Assembly (NCBI GenBank): GCA_001929475.1
Contig: LXFE01000243.1
Location: 1 to 64,000 of the forward strand
Reading direction: 5' to 3'
DNA: 64,000 nt
Source: Neolecta irregularis DAH-3
Taxonomy: Eukaryota; Ascomycota; Neolectomycetes; Neolectales; Neolectaceae
The translations under genes were made by a program, and so were the position numbers. Below the pieces are notes generated by a model. That model saw only the letters and a list, made by a program, of their open reading frames with translations, ran no database searches and was not told where the DNA came from. The number at the start of each line of letters is the position of its first letter. Position 1 is the stretch's first letter. Below, piece after piece: positions 36,094 to 47,764 of this stretch.

Positions 36094-37581
36094 TCAAATT
36101 CTTAACCGCTCTCTGACTTTGCTCAAGTCCAAAACGCACAATGGTCTCTTCCAGCTTTCTTCATCTTTAGGTAACTGAACTCCTGCACAATCTCTCCAAA
36201 ACAAAATGATCTGCTCGTCTAAAAATCGTTCCTCAAGATGACTAGAACATCCGAATATCGTCGACAGAAAATCCATTTCAAGGGTAATGGAGTTGAGCCA
36301 TCTGCAGTTCATGGAAAGACTCTTCATCGCGACCACTGAGAACGGGAGAACGGATTCATCAAATTTTAGATGCGCTAATTGTGAACACTTTGACAACGCA
36401 GATATTGTCTCGTGGGTCAAATAGTGACCTGCTCCGCGCCCCAGCGAATCTCTTTGAAATTCAAAACTTTGTAATTTTCCACAGTTTGTCGAAATCGAAA
36501 GGATATCCGTATCCCTCCAATTCCCAATTATGGAAATGTCTCGAATATCTCGATTAATCGTCACAATCGAAGGAATCAGCTCTTTAGGGAAATAAACTAC
36601 GCGACCATGAAGTTTTAACATTCTTAATTTATCAAATTTTACGGGATCAATAGTCCATTTTTGTAGCGTTCGATAAGGTGGCAAAAGGCGTTGTTCGATT
36701 TCCAGATTATGCAAATTGGGGAGAGTCTCTCTAACAGCTTTCCATGTTTCGAAGCTTAAGACCTCTGGACCGAGTATGAGGTGGTTTATCGTCTTCGATT
36801 TTATGTTGGGCAAGATTCGATGGGACTGCTCAAAACAAGTTAGATTTTGGACGGAAAGGAGCATTGATAAATTCTTTTGAGACAAACGATCGTCTGTATA
36901 ACTTGGACAGGAATCGTGAAGGTGAAGCTCCTGAAGATTTGGCAGTACAGAAACCCAGGAATTCAGTAGCGAACAGGATATTGGACGGTGAGTCGTGAGG
37001 GTTATAATTTTCATGGACAAAATGCTAAGAATGCTCGAGATGAACCTCAATTCTTCAGAACCGGAAAGTATTGGGGATGATGCTAGTGCCGGCTCTTGAA
37101 GAACCATTTCAACATTTTGAAGAGATTTTATCGAATTGATCTCTTTGATGAGGTTGAAAGTTTTTGTTGATTGATCTGACATTGAATCATGTTCGTCAAT
37201 ATTGATCTGGATAAACGATATATGTCGGGCTCGACTGAAAAACCTACCCCATCGCTCAAAAGCACTCTCGAAGCCCACAGAGTTCGTCCCACCGGGCGCC
37301 AGATCGATCCTTACTCGTTTAACGAACTTTGCGTTTTGAGGAGACAGGTCCGACATATTCTTAAAGCGATCAGCCAAGCCTCGAAATTCTCCCGCGACCA
37401 ATCGATTAGAAAAGGATACATCGATACAACGATACAGCTGTGGAGCTGCCAAGCTATAGAACAACCGACTCACGTAAAGACACGACCTCAAATCAGTTAA
37501 TTGGAGGGTTTTGAATATTTGAATCTGAAGTTCCGGCAGCAAAACAATGGTTGGTGGGGCCGAATGGAATGAAAGAAGCAT
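36094..37581 (-). CDS. F-box-like/leucine-rich protein
   Basis: Single-exon 495-aa protein. The start (about 10-50) reads TIVLLPELQIQIFKTLQLTD followed by LRSCLYVSRLFYSLAAPQLYR, a fungal F-box-like motif that would bind Skp1. The remainder shows irregular leucine-rich periodicity (LPNLQELHLHD, LPNLHNLEIE, LAHLKFDESVL) typical of LRR substrate-recognition domains of SCF ligases. Substrate unknown. It lacks introns, unlike nearly all neighbours, as does the second F-box gene at 58964. Confidence 0.7.
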   Translation of the reverse strand: MLLSFHSAPPTIVLLPELQIQIFKTLQLTDLRSCLYVSRLFYSLAAPQLYRCIDVSFSNRLVAGEFRGLADRFKNMSDLSPQNAKFVKRVRIDLAPGGTNSVGFESAFERWGRFFSRARHISFIQINIDEHDSMSDQSTKTFNLIKEINSIKSLQNVEMVLQEPALASSPILSGSEELRFISSILSILSMKIITLTTHRPISCSLLNSWVSVLPNLQELHLHDSCPSYTDDRLSQKNLSMLLSVQNLTCFEQSHRILPNIKSKTINHLILGPEVLSFETWKAVRETLPNLHNLEIEQRLLPPYRTLQKWTIDPVKFDKLRMLKLHGRVVYFPKELIPSIVTINRDIRDISIIGNWRDTDILSISTNCGKLQSFEFQRDSLGRGAGHYLTHETISALSKCSQLAHLKFDESVLPFSVVAMKSLSMNCRWLNSITLEMDFLSTIFGCSSHLEERFLDEQIILFWRDCAGVQLPKDEESWKRPLCVLDLSKVRERLRI

Positions 37582-38692
37582 CTATGGGATCAGGACAACT
37601 TTGGGAGGTCTGTGAAATATCCAGGCACGAGAAAGGGGGAAATGCACAAATTAGGGAGATCCAGGCTGGTGGCTGCAAAACATGGTGTATACCCTTGTTC
37701 TGTGTGGTGTGACCACCCTGGCCATAACGCTCGCATGTGATATGCAAGGAGCAGGAAACCTCGCAGCAGGAATCAATAATATATTCATCTCAAGGTCGGA
37801 CTATCGAACAATTATCTCGGTTAAACCTAGCACGCTTCCCCAAAGCCCCAAATTCCGGCGATTCCAACTAAGGCCGGCCAGGTGTGGTGACTACCAAGTT
37901 CCACCGCCCCTATACGGGAGTACAGGCTGGATTCGGGCTGTAGGAGGGAGAAGACGGAGGGAGCTTGCCCAGTCAGGGGAAGCGGACCTCGATGAGGAGG
38001 GCAATTCTGATCCGGGGGAGGAGACGAAGCTTGTCGCGAGTAAATGTCAAAACGCGATCTCGTCGTCTTGCCGCAGCGACTCGCTTCTCCCCTTACTCTA
38101 CCACTATTCCTATCCATCTCCAACAGCTACCTCCTGTTGCTCCGCCAGAACTTCTATCGTTCCCCATGTCGTCATATCGATTATCCCCAGCTACCTCACA
38201 TGGCATTTTTTGAAGTCAAAGCACGCAGTCAACCAAACCAACAACGTGTTCTGTGCTTGACGGGCTGGTGAGGCAGGCAGGCAGAGGGGAGGGGAAGGGC
38301 TGACCTAAATAGTATATCTCACGTGAAAAAGCCCGTATCGGCCGATGGGCCAATGGGCCGTGCTATGGCCCGGCCACCCAGGGCCCGTCCACAACACTGC
38401 TTCTTTCGCGGCTACTTCGAGAAAACCAACGAAAACCCTAGGCAAATATTCTGTCACTGCAGAATCAAGAACCCTCAGAAGACTGTTTCAACGTAGATAG
38501 CGGGGGCCAAGCAGGAGGGGGCCCAGGAGCAGGGCAAACGTCTATCTGTAGAAGCACGACGGGCTCTGCGAGCTTGCCCTGCGTCGCGAGAACGGCGCCG
38601 TGCTGCCGAAGTGCACAAAACAATGATCTCACGAGTCGCATCCAACGGTACCAAGATCGTCCATATCGTACCAAGATTGATGAGGTTAATAA
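37582..38692. other. Intergenic region left of the transposon
   Basis: Moderately GC-rich toward 38400, with a cluster of GGGCC/GGCCC motifs at 38340-38395 and a GGCAGGCAGGCAG run near 38275. On minus around 37690-37745 a frame gives TCERYGQGGHTTQ, like a degenerate zinc knuckle, perhaps retroelement debris. No supported gene. Confidence 0.35.
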
Positions 38693-39005
38693 GGGTGGGT
38701 TTGGTGCGCGCCAAATTTCATAAAATGTGGCTTTTAAAAAATTGGAATTTTAGGGGCGCGTTTGGTGCGCTCCACGTTTTATAAAATTTGTCATTGTAAA
38801 AAATTCAAAGTTTAAGCTCAGGTTTGGGGCAACCCCACAATATTCCATACGCCCACATTTAATCAAATAGGGTAACTGTTAAAGTTCGAATTTTAAGTGC
38901 ATGTTTGGTGTGCTCCACTGTTAAATTCAAATTTTAAGGGTGGTGTGCTCCACAGTTAAATTCCGATTTTCTGCCTGCATTGTACTTACAATCCATCCAA
39001 CAACA

Positions 39006-39506
39006 ATGACCAGAGCAAAATGGAATGTCAATCAAGAACAAACGTTGATATATACCTTACTTGATGAAGCAAGAGCAGGGAGAATGTCTCATGGAGGGTT
39101 TAAAAAAGATACATGGGAAAAGGTTCAGGGAATTTTAAATACCAAGTATGGTACTGTATATGATATGGACCAGATGAAATCCAAGTTCAGTACTGTATGG
39201 ACAATTATCTTATGATCAATATTTGCTAACTTGATACAGATGAAACTTGATTATCGAACATTTGCGAAACTTAAACTGAGTTCTGGTTTTGGTTGGGATA
39301 GTAGGAAGGAGACAGTAACTGCGCCAGATGATGTTTGGGATAGTTACATTCAGGAACATCCCAATGCAGCTAATTTCAGACACAAAACTCTTCCATTTTT
39401 TGAAGAACTGGATGAGCTTTTCTTCAAAAGCACCGCGACTGGAGAATTTGCCCTCCCACCTCCATCATTACCGAGGATACAACCGGGATCACGTCCAAAT
39501 CCTTAA
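39006..39506 (+). CDS. Myb/SANT-like DNA-binding protein of the transposon
   Basis: Exons 39006-39194 and 39240-39506 (45-bp GT-AG intron) give 151 aa. The pattern RAKWNVNQEQTLIYTLLDEA, FKKDTWEKVQGILN, MDQMKSKFSTM, DYRTFAKL and APDDVWDSYIQEHPNAANFR is the Myb/SANT-like domain common in plant and fungal Harbinger-associated proteins. It probably binds the element ends. The tail is Pro-rich and short. Confidence 0.8.
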
Positions 39507-39899
39507 CTCCACCAACGACAACATCAAACAAACTACACCCTTTTCTCCTGCCCTTCTCCTGCAGATTCTCCCCGCCCTGTCAAAACTTTCCTCCTCGCTC
39601 TTCTCGCCCAACACGCGCCGCCGCCCAATGTTTTTCGACGCCTATCTGCTCGCGCTATACCGCCCGCTGCAGCACCCTGCCCCCGCGGCCCCTCGCCGCC
39701 TCCACCTCCCCCGCCAGGCGTTCGCCGCCACAGAGAAGCTCGCCGCCCTCGACGCCTTCGTCTTCGCATGATGCAGCCGACGATCACCCTCGCAGACTGA
39801 GTCCATCATCTCGTTGACAGTCACCCCCGCAGACTGAATCCACCCACAGCAACCGAATCACTCGCTGACGGTCAGAGTCCACCATCTCGTGACGGTCAC

Positions 39900-40422
39900 C
39901 CTGGCAGCAAGAGTCCAGCCAGATGCAGCTGACAGTCGCCCTCGACGCGCAGCTGCACGAGATTGCTGGCTGCGTTGTGCTGGATCTGCGCCAGCCGCAG
40001 GACGTCGCCGCTGTCACTGTCGTGGCCAGGCTGGAAGGCGTCGTGCGCACCAGCTTCCAGGCGCCGAGTGCGCAGCGCCCCGGCCCACGCTGCCGCCGCC
40101 GTCTGCGTCTCCCCCTTCCGCGTCCTCCTGCAGCCGCTCGGAAGGTTTCCCGTCGCCGCCGCCCTGGCCGCCATCGACCCCTCGCACCTCTTTCTCGCCT
40201 CCCACTTTGGCGACTCCCACCTCCTCGAGATATCCGCGGCCGCTGCCCGCTCCCTCCACGCCCTGACAAACATCGCCCCCGTCTCAGACTTTTGCGTCCA
40301 CGACTCGGCTCCTCAAAGGCCGTCGTCACCTGCTCCGGCGGCTACAGCGATGGCTCCATCTGCGTTGTCAGAAACGGCATCGCCATCGAAGAACTCGGTT
40401 CCGTCGTCCACATCCGCTGACT
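39900..40422 (+). pseudogene. Captured DDB1-like gene fragment
   Basis: GC-rich insert inside the transposon. The + strand reads FPVAAALAAIDPSHLFLASH, then FGDSHLLEI and LHALTNIAPVSDFCVHD. After a one-base frame loss near 40300-40305 it continues LGSSKAVVTCSGGYSDGSIC, VVRNGIAIEELGS and a TGA. This matches the beta-propeller segment of DDB1/CPSF-A proteins (GSRLGDSQL..., NLGPIVDMCVVD, LVTCSGAFKEGSLR). Only about 120-150 of some 1,100 codons are present, without proper start, so it is non-functional. GC content differs sharply from the element's AT-rich ends. Sequence at 39540-39770 with a similar composition may belong to the same or another captured gene. Confidence 0.75.
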
Positions 40423-40489
40423 GCAGGGAGCGCAACGCCTCTGCCCGCCTCCAGCGCCAGCGCGCAGGGACCGCCACGCCGAACAGCAC

Positions 40490-40830
40490 ACAGCCCGACT
40501 CTCTCGTCCTGCCTGCCTGTCCTGCCCGTCCATCCTGCCTCTCTCGTCCTGCCTGTCCGTCCTGCCTCTCCCATCCCGCCCGTCCGCTCTCAGGTCCCGC
40601 CTGCCTCCCCCATCATGCCTGTCCGCTCTCCCGTCCTGCCCGCCTATCTCGCTCTCCGACCCGCCTGTGCCTCCTCTCCCATTCCTCCCGCCCGCCTGCC
40701 TCGCGAGCGTTGCCCACCCATCTCTCTTGCCTCGCCCATCTTTCCTGCCTGGCTCATCCATCTCCCTTCTCACGCACCAGTTTCCTGCCTGGCTCATCCA
40801 TCTCCCTTCTCACGCACCAGTTTGGCTAGT
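40490..40830. repeat. Pyrimidine-rich tract with 40-bp tandem duplication
   Basis: Low-complexity CCTGCC/CTCTC-type sequence. The 40-bp unit at 40741-40780 is repeated exactly at 40781-40820. Confidence 0.85.
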
Positions 40831-41730
40831 TTGGCCTGGCCACCTATTTTATCAACATTCACTCATTCTCCATCCTTTTCTCGACTTTAACCCTTGGGAT
40901 GGATTCTGAGCGACATGTGGCAGCCCTCCATCTCGTGGTAGGAAGTTGCTGCTGACCCTCCTCATGCTGTTCCCCCCACATACCTTGCTACCCCTGCTAT
41001 AAGCACGTCCTTGCTGCCACCAGCTGCTACACCTCACATTCCCCCACAAACAGTACTGCCGCCCGCTTCATGAGACAACCCATCTTGGGGATGGCCAAAG
41101 CTCACAGGATTTTCAGAGGGTTGGGCTGGCCCATTGGTCCAGGCGACGCTATTCAGACTGCTTATTCCAAAGTGTTAGCGATTGAAATACAATCTAGACT
41201 TTGTAATAGTGGATTGTAGAGTACCAATTGTTCCAGATGGGTATTCTGGGTATGGGTCTAGGGCGATTTTTCCTCTTTGGTTTCGTCGTGTAAATAGAAA
41301 AAACAGGTCCACACACAGGTCCACACCTGTTTTTTCTATTTTGAAGAATTTGGGAGGATCCTGACCAAACACGCGCTTAAAATACGAATTTTTGGAAAGT
41401 ATATTTTATAAAATGTGGGGCACACCAAACGTGCGCCTGAAATTCCTGAAAGCCACATTTTATGAAATTTAGGCACCAAACGCAATCTAAAATAAAGTGA
41501 AAGTTACCGTTTTTGATCACACGAAAGAGGAGAATAACGAGATCGACGGGTAGAATCCAACGGTACCTTAATCTTTGAACAGAACTTTGATCAACTGTTG
41601 AAATTGTCTAGCCTTGTGAAACCATCTACCTGTTACTTTTCTGTCTTAGAAAGTGTTCCAGTCAAATTTCTAGACACTGCCATATATTGTTTTAATGTCT
41701 TCCTGACACTGCCGTTGCACAACACAAGTG

Positions 41731-42637
41731 ATGGAAAACATTCACCAAGTGGCGAAAGAAGCTTGGGATAGGAACGATGCATGCGCAGGAGATTTCTATG
41801 ATCGTGTGCGACCTCCGTATCATGCTGAGGCTATTGAACTTGCTGTTGAAAAAATTGAGTTGAAGCCCGGTGATCGTGTTATTGAACTAGGTATGTATTT
41901 TCTTTGATCCAATGAAGCTAATCATAGGGTCCGGGACGGGGAAGTTTACTTGTATGATAAACGAGATCGAGCGTTATGAATGGGTAGTTATCGAACCCGG
42001 AGCAGTATGATACCTCCCATATCTAACTGAGGCAACAGAGTATGCGGAAAGTATTCGGAAAAAATATCCCTCACGTCAAATGCCTACCGGGGTCCGGATA
42101 TTCGATCCCAATACCCGACAAATGGGCTGATAAAATAATTGTCGCTCAAGTATTCCGCTCCTCAGAAACGCTACTGAATTAAAGGCTTTTCATTGGTTTG
42201 CTGATCACGACGCCCTCCGCGAAATAAATCGTGTTCTAAAGGATAATGGTAGACTATGCTTGCTGTGGATGGTACCAGATACTGCGGCATATCAGCCTCC
42301 TTGGCAACAGTCGGTGTTCGATTTGTATAGGTCATACCAAGGCTCAACTCCTGGATACGATGATCTTCTTTGGACCCGCGCTTTTCGAGACCAGAAACTT
42401 TTTGGCGAGTTGCAGCAATACATATTTCGTTATAGTCGGACTTGTCGAGATGAGGACATCTGGCTTGGCATTGCATCAATCTCATATATTTCATATTTGG
42501 ATGAGGATGTGAAAAAGGATGTGAAAGAAAGAATAACAGCCATTGTCGCAGCGGGGAATGGGATGAAGAGGGATGAGCTAGGTCGGGTTTGGAATCTGTG
42601 GAGGACAGATATATATATTTCCGATAAGCTAACGTAG
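41731..42637 (+). CDS. SAM-dependent class I methyltransferase
   Basis: Exons 41731-41890, 41928-42004, 42039-42149 and 42185-42637 give 266 aa; introns 37, 34 and 35 bp. Motif I is VIELGSGTGKFT at about 50-62, split by intron 1; motif post-I VVIEPGASM; then IPIPDKWADKIIVAQAFHWF, INRVLKDNGRLCLLW. This architecture is shared with fungal methyltransferases of the Crg1/trans-aconitate type; substrate unknown. It begins 240 bp right of the transposon and is intact. Confidence 0.9.
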
Positions 42638-42865
42638 TATTGGAAACTACGGAAGAGATATCAACGTAATTTGAGCTTCTTGCCATATGTACGGGTTTAC
42701 CGAATTTCCAGGATATTCCAATTTATCTACCTCATGAAGCTGGAATAATGAAACACTGCACCATCATTATCTTTGCGTAAAAATGGAATGTGAAAAAAAC
42801 TTATGAAGAGTTCACGAGTCAAGAAATCGAATCAGAGTTGACGCCTTCATCCTCCCTAACGCCTT

Positions 42866-43800
42866 CTATTTGTGACTAATACCCTCGGTTACCTGCAACT
42901 TTTTAACTTGGTCGTGAAGCTCAGCTACTTTATTCGCATATCCCATAAATACAGCATTGACGTCTTGCAGAGTCTTCAAGAGAACTGTAGAATGAGTGAA
43001 TGTCTAGACTCCTGGACTTACGTTGTGACGCGGTCCCAGTTCCGCCATTCCGTTCCAAAGCATCCAGATGTTTCTCAATTTCTCCAAGACTTTCCGCATA
43101 TATATGCATATTACTCATAAAACCATCCGCTGCGGTGTGAAAGTACTGAATAATAGGATCAGATGATGAGCGAGGGAGCACTGTCCCCGGGATCTTGATA
43201 GCATCAACGACGCGAGTACTGAGACGAATGGCTTCGATGTCCATATCAACGGTTTCCCTAATTCGATTTATCGAAGACATATCAGTGTTGATTGCGGCTG
43301 TTATTGCAGAGAGTTTCTGTTTTGTTTGTAAGAGTTTCATTCTTAGCAATCGAATACATACCCTTTCTACCTCCTCAATATCATGCAACACACTCGATAC
43401 AATCTCGTCAATTGCTGGTGCGCGAGCGATAAGCTCCTCGCATGTCTGGATTTGCGACAGGACATATTTGCTTACAATCAGCGAAAATTTCCCAAGTCAA
43501 AGAACTTCAGTTCCTCGAATTGATTCTGCACATCTAGTGAAAGATCTGAGACTCTGGTAGTACGTGAAATTATTTGCTGTGATACTTGAGATGTTCCACT
43601 AAAAGTATAAGTATATAACTTTGAAATCTTGACAATTGCTGCGGCTGATGTTGAGGTTGAGGCTGATTAAGTGAGGTCCCGAAGGAAAATCCACCGGTTG
43701 GTTGTGGCTGTTGCTGGGCATTAAAATTGGTATTTGTAGAAGGATCGAATGAAAATGCCGGTTTATTCTGCGATTGTTGACCGAATGTCGACTTGAACAT
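42866..43800 (-). CDS. nup49: FG nucleoporin Nup49 (Nup58 homologue), short form
   Basis: Central channel nucleoporin that forms a coiled-coil trimer with Nsp1 and Nup57. Exons 43634-43800, 43506-43598, 43362-43470, 43022-43316 and 42866-42984 give 260 aa. The N-terminus has a few FG repeats (TFGQQ, FSFG, and QQFGTSQ created by the first splice) in a Gln/Pro-rich linker. Then TTRVSDLSLDVQNQFEELN and a long coiled coil ending LQDVNAVFMGYANKVAELHD. With only about 65 residues of FG region it is much shorter than yeast Nup49 (472 aa). The 45-bp intron at 43317-43361 is stopless and a multiple of three. Confidence 0.85.
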
Positions 43801-44712
43801 TTTTTGGGGTCAAGGTTGGAGCTAACGATCCGACTTCTTGTTGTCTTTTACACTTCGATCTGCAACATTTAGTTATTTTATGCACTTTGTAATCCGGCAA
43901 CCACCTTTCAACCAATACTGATAAAAATCCTGCTCTCTCTGATGAGCCCTATCCATATCAACAATGCCTTATATCCGAGTTATATTCAATTGTCTTTCAG
44001 GAACATTATTGGCGAGTTTGGAGATTCATTACCCTTGTTAAAATGGAAATAGACCTATTTCAAACTCTCTATAAACGCGAACATAATTGCCCATATAAGG
44101 ACATTAGTCCGTACAAGACACACGTGAGAGGATGTATATAAACTAGGGCATACCTAACCAAGTTCACTTATTCTGGTTAGGTACGCTCATGTATATTATT
44201 AAAGTTCACTTTGGTTAGTTAGAAAATAGAACCGAGTCTTATTCGTATTCCGGAGGAGCACTTACAGCCCACCTAAGGAACAGATCAATGTTGCACACCA
44301 GATATCTCTACGGAAATTCCTTTAATTGCCCCGTTCAACAATCACTTTGACGTCATGTGAGTCTAATTTATTTCCTGCTTGGAAAAATCAGCAGTGGTAG
44401 ACTAACCTTTCGTAACTGAAAGATGAATTTCTATTTTTCCCTCAGATATAGTTTAGGAAACGGCCCTTCCTGAAAGTTAATGTCTGTGCCTTCTCTTAAC
44501 ATATTACAATTAGAAAGAGAGAATTCTCCAAGTCGTTAGTCTCTGAAATGACCATGGTATTTATGAATCTGAGGCAAGTACAAATCAATTTACAGTTGAC
44601 GTTTCTCTCTCTGTGTGATAGGATAAATGATGACCACAGCTTGGAACAAATAGGAACCAACCCCAGACCGTACTACAGAAATCACCGTGCTGCCAACCAC
44701 CCAAGAAGCTAT
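43801..44712. other. Intergenic region
   Basis: About 910 bp. At 44148-44190 an inverted pair (CATACCTAACCA / TGGTTAGGTACG) can fold into a stem-loop. Nothing else seen. Confidence 0.45.
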
Positions 44713-46546
44713 TTAGCTGTATAAAATTTTAACCTCAGCACAGATAACCCCAAATCCAGCAACGCTCATTGCAAAAAGCGGGAATATGTTCCATTTTGCA
44801 AACTCAAAATTTGTAACCTGCACATTTTTCATTCGTAAAAGCGATCGATAAAGAAGACCTAGAGAAATTAGATGATTCTTCATCAAGAAAAACCCACCAG
44901 CTAAAGAAGCGCTCCAAGTAACTGAAACAGCCCCAATATTCGAAGCGACAGCAATTGCTAAACCGGCGCCTTTAACAACAGCATCCGAACCACCTGATTT
45001 AGAGATAAAAATGGGATGTTTAATGACTTGGATCATCAAGACTGTTGTGCCAATGTTTGTTCCGCAGAAGTTGCAAAGAATATTGGTGAAGATTCCAATA
45101 ACCCAGATACTTGCCATCGGAGATTGTCCAACGAGATGAGATAGCCAAAGAGCGAAAATTGAGATCCAACCTGTGTGCGAGAGTGCCTGAACGAGAACAA
45201 ACTGACTTAGTGTAAACGGGAGAAGAGCTAATGGAAGGCGGGGCAGCGCAGTCATCACCGTAGGTAAACGATGTCTTAATATTTCGTGTAATCGGAATAA
45301 TATCCTTAGATATCTGTGCCCGATGATCTGTTCTTGGTTTGCTGGCGTAGGGTCTCTCGTGGAACTTGATACGCAAGAGAACTGGCCTACCTTGAAAACA
45401 CAAGTACCAGTTCTTCCTTCACATGGCAGCATGATAGAGCCTTCTTCAAGAGCTTTTTTCATCTCTTTCTCGTTTGTTGTTTGATGACTTTCTTGAATGG
45501 TTCCAGCGCTGGTATGCTGGAGGTCTCGGATCAAATCAAAAACTAATTTGGCTAGAGCAAATGGAAGCGCAATTTCCCAAACATCGACGGCTAATAATAA
45601 TCAGTATTCAGTTCGGAAGAGGGAATACCAGCAAAGCTAGTGCCGAGAATTGTCGCGAGGCATAAAGCCATTGTGATACTACCGACCCAAGCACCGAAAG
45701 GATCGAGCAAGACGCTTCCAGGGTCAAGATTGGGAGCGAGGATGCGTTGAGGGATTTGTTTTACTTTGCGAAACTGGGTATATAGCGCTACGTAGCCGAA
45801 TACAGAACATGCAAGGAATGGAAAGATGATATACGCCGTGTAGACAACGAACCCGATATTGAGGCCTTCGCATAGGACAACATTTGTGATGTTTCCTGTA
45901 TATCAAGATGGAGCTGAACATGGGCACTACCAACAAACAAGACCATAGACGCGGTATTCGCCACCGTAAACCCTGAGCATAGCCAAGGAATAGACGAAAG
46001 CTCGGTGGCACGGGTATAGTACACGAGAAACGCTATGCCATCAGAGAAATCCAAAGTGCTGACATGCGAATTGCAGATAAAACCACAGCATCGTTGCCTA
46101 GCAGGGAGCTCAGAGCAGTCTCCAGCAGATAAAAGTAGAGAAACAGTCTCCGGCCAGACCTGCCGCCCTTATTGCTGACATAAAAAGCGGCAGCCTGTAA
46201 CACACCAGTCATATCGAGGGTGATTGCCAGGTATGCCAGGGAGAAGAACAACAAGAGCACGTTGTAAGGTTTAATCGAATCAATATTGGTGAGTGCAGCG
46301 CCGACTAGAGCAGGCGAAATGCAACGTGAACAGAGCAGCACCAGCACAGCAAACAGCGGCGCGGTCGCAGTATTGAGATGTATTTTTGCCCGTTTGCACA
46401 GTGGCAAAGGAATTGCAATTGGTCGAATAACCAACACTGTCGACTAGGTGTGAATAGAGCAAGGGCAACCGGCAGAATACAAACAGGAAGACAATTATTG
46501 TGAAGACTGCCGGGAAGGTGGCTATGTCTGCAGCCATGGGATCCAT
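44713..46546 (-). CDS. ArsB/NhaD-type anion permease
   Basis: Multi-pass permease of the ion transporter superfamily that includes ArsB, NhaD and fungal arsenite/anion permeases. Exons 46481-46546, 46068-46443, 45931-46032, 45629-45895, 44713-45590 give 562 aa with 11-12 hydrophobic segments. Conserved: LLGNDAVVLSAIPFLVYYTR (first re-entrant half, spliced) and NILCNFCGTNIGTT (second half). A hydrophilic, charged loop with ESHQTTNEKEMKKALEEG lies between the halves. The second intron (46033-46067) requires a GC donor, GCATGT, to recreate IPFLVYY. The ATG at 46546 is chosen as first Met; upstream frame has no ATG. Substrate cannot be told from sequence. Confidence 0.85.
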
Positions 46547-46673
46547 GATATACACAGTCTCTAAGGGATTTAAATATCGGCAATTGGTGGAAGATGCGAC
46601 TAGTGTGTTCCGTTCATCTGTCAAACACCAAATAAAAACTAGAGGTTGGCGCGGTGTATCGACTCAATAAATG

Positions 46674-47764
46674 CTAATCTGCCAAGTTGATCCAGTAATC
46701 CGCTCCCACTTGATGTGCCGTGCTCTGGTTCAACTCATACTGATCATTCCTCCGCCAATCATTCTCAATGAGATGGTCACCTTGCTCAACTTTATTCAAT
46801 TGGCTGTTGATTACAGAATTTCGCTTTGCCGTCAGTGGTCGCTGATTAATCACGTGAGGCAGTAATCCGTACGCCCGGAATAATTCCGATTCCAGAGGGT
46901 CCTTAATAGCCTGTACATCTACAGCTTCCCCTATCCGCGGCGCAGTAATATCTAATAATACCGGCAGTAACTCGCGTTTCACTCCGTAGGCATGTGTACA
47001 CACGGCCGATCGAACCTTATACACTGGCTTCATAGAATCGATATGACCGTTTGGTATATCGAACTGAATAAAACAATACCCTGGTAACAACATCTGCCAA
47101 TCATCCGGAACTTGATTCCATGCAATTTTCATTCTCTGCACGAGATCAATTCGTGAGTCTACGTCATCTTCTAGAATGAGTATTGTTGAGTAGTTTCTGT
47201 TAATTGCATCTTGCCACACTGATCTGTGGGACGCCCAACAAGCTATCAGGCCGGGTGTATCCTGGGTAACCAATGAAGGCAGAACCCCCTTCATATAGTC
47301 GATGGTGTCTGTCACGATCTGGCTGTCTCTGAGTTGTGCTTGAAAAAGTTCGTATTCAAGATGATGATAATCCAGTATTTTCTTTGAGTATTCCTTGCGT
47401 TCTTGCGATGCAACGATAACATAGATGTGATCGAATCCAAGCCTCTCCTTACCATGAATAATCTCTCGCTGAAGGATAATGTTGCTGGCGTTCACTCCAG
47501 TTTCGACCTTGACTTGTTCCGGCTCCTTCCTTAATCTTGAATTTGCTTGTTTATGGCTCATTATGATCACTGGAGCCAATATGCTAGCGAGTCAGTCGAT
47601 TAAAAATAGATAAATACAAGCCATGACAGAATAAAAGAGATAATAAAAATACTCAATATTGCCAATTTTCGATGGCTTCGCTTGTGCGTTTTACTCTCTG
47701 GGGTGTCATAGAGTATATCAACAGGCGGGTTCAAACTATCCGACGACGTTCGAACGGGTTTCAT
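46674..47764 (-). CDS. Type II membrane glycosyltransferase, GT25-like
   Basis: Exons 47628-47764 and 46674-47583 (44-bp intron) give 348 aa. A short cytosolic tail is followed by a single membrane anchor at about 32-52 (LAILSIFIISFILILAP, made continuous by the splice), then a Golgi-lumenal catalytic domain. GT25-type features: FDHIYVIVASQERKEY near the start, GLIACWASHRSVWQDAI and the metal-binding ILILEDDVDS at about 180. Fungal GT25-like enzymes are poorly characterised; donor and acceptor unknown. Confidence 0.8.

Larger units (their letters stand above)
38693..41487. mobile_element. TIR transposon (PIF/Harbinger-like) with captured host sequence
   Basis: The ends carry related inverted repeats of about 130 bp with the motif GTTTGGTGCGC repeated subterminally: left from 38693 (GGGTGGGTTTGGTGCGCGCC, CATAAAATGTGGCTTT), right ending 41487 as its complement (AAAGCCACATTTTATGAAAT, CACCAAACGCAATC). 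A 3-bp TAA flanks both sides (38690-38692, 41488-41490), as expected for PIF/Harbinger. Inside lie a Myb/SANT-like gene, a GC-rich DDB1-like fragment, a pyrimidine-rich tract and AT-rich ends. No transposase seen, so it is probably non-autonomous. A short relative sits at 48990-49302. Confidence 0.8.

Noticed and set aside
37682-38260. 192-codon + frame upstream of the transposon
   Set aside because: Composition is irregular, no domain, and it overlaps a better minus-strand zinc-knuckle-like scrap.
39784-40329. Long antisense frames on minus in the GC-rich insert
   Set aside because: Arg/Gly-rich shadow frames of the DDB1-like + strand sequence, caused by high GC.
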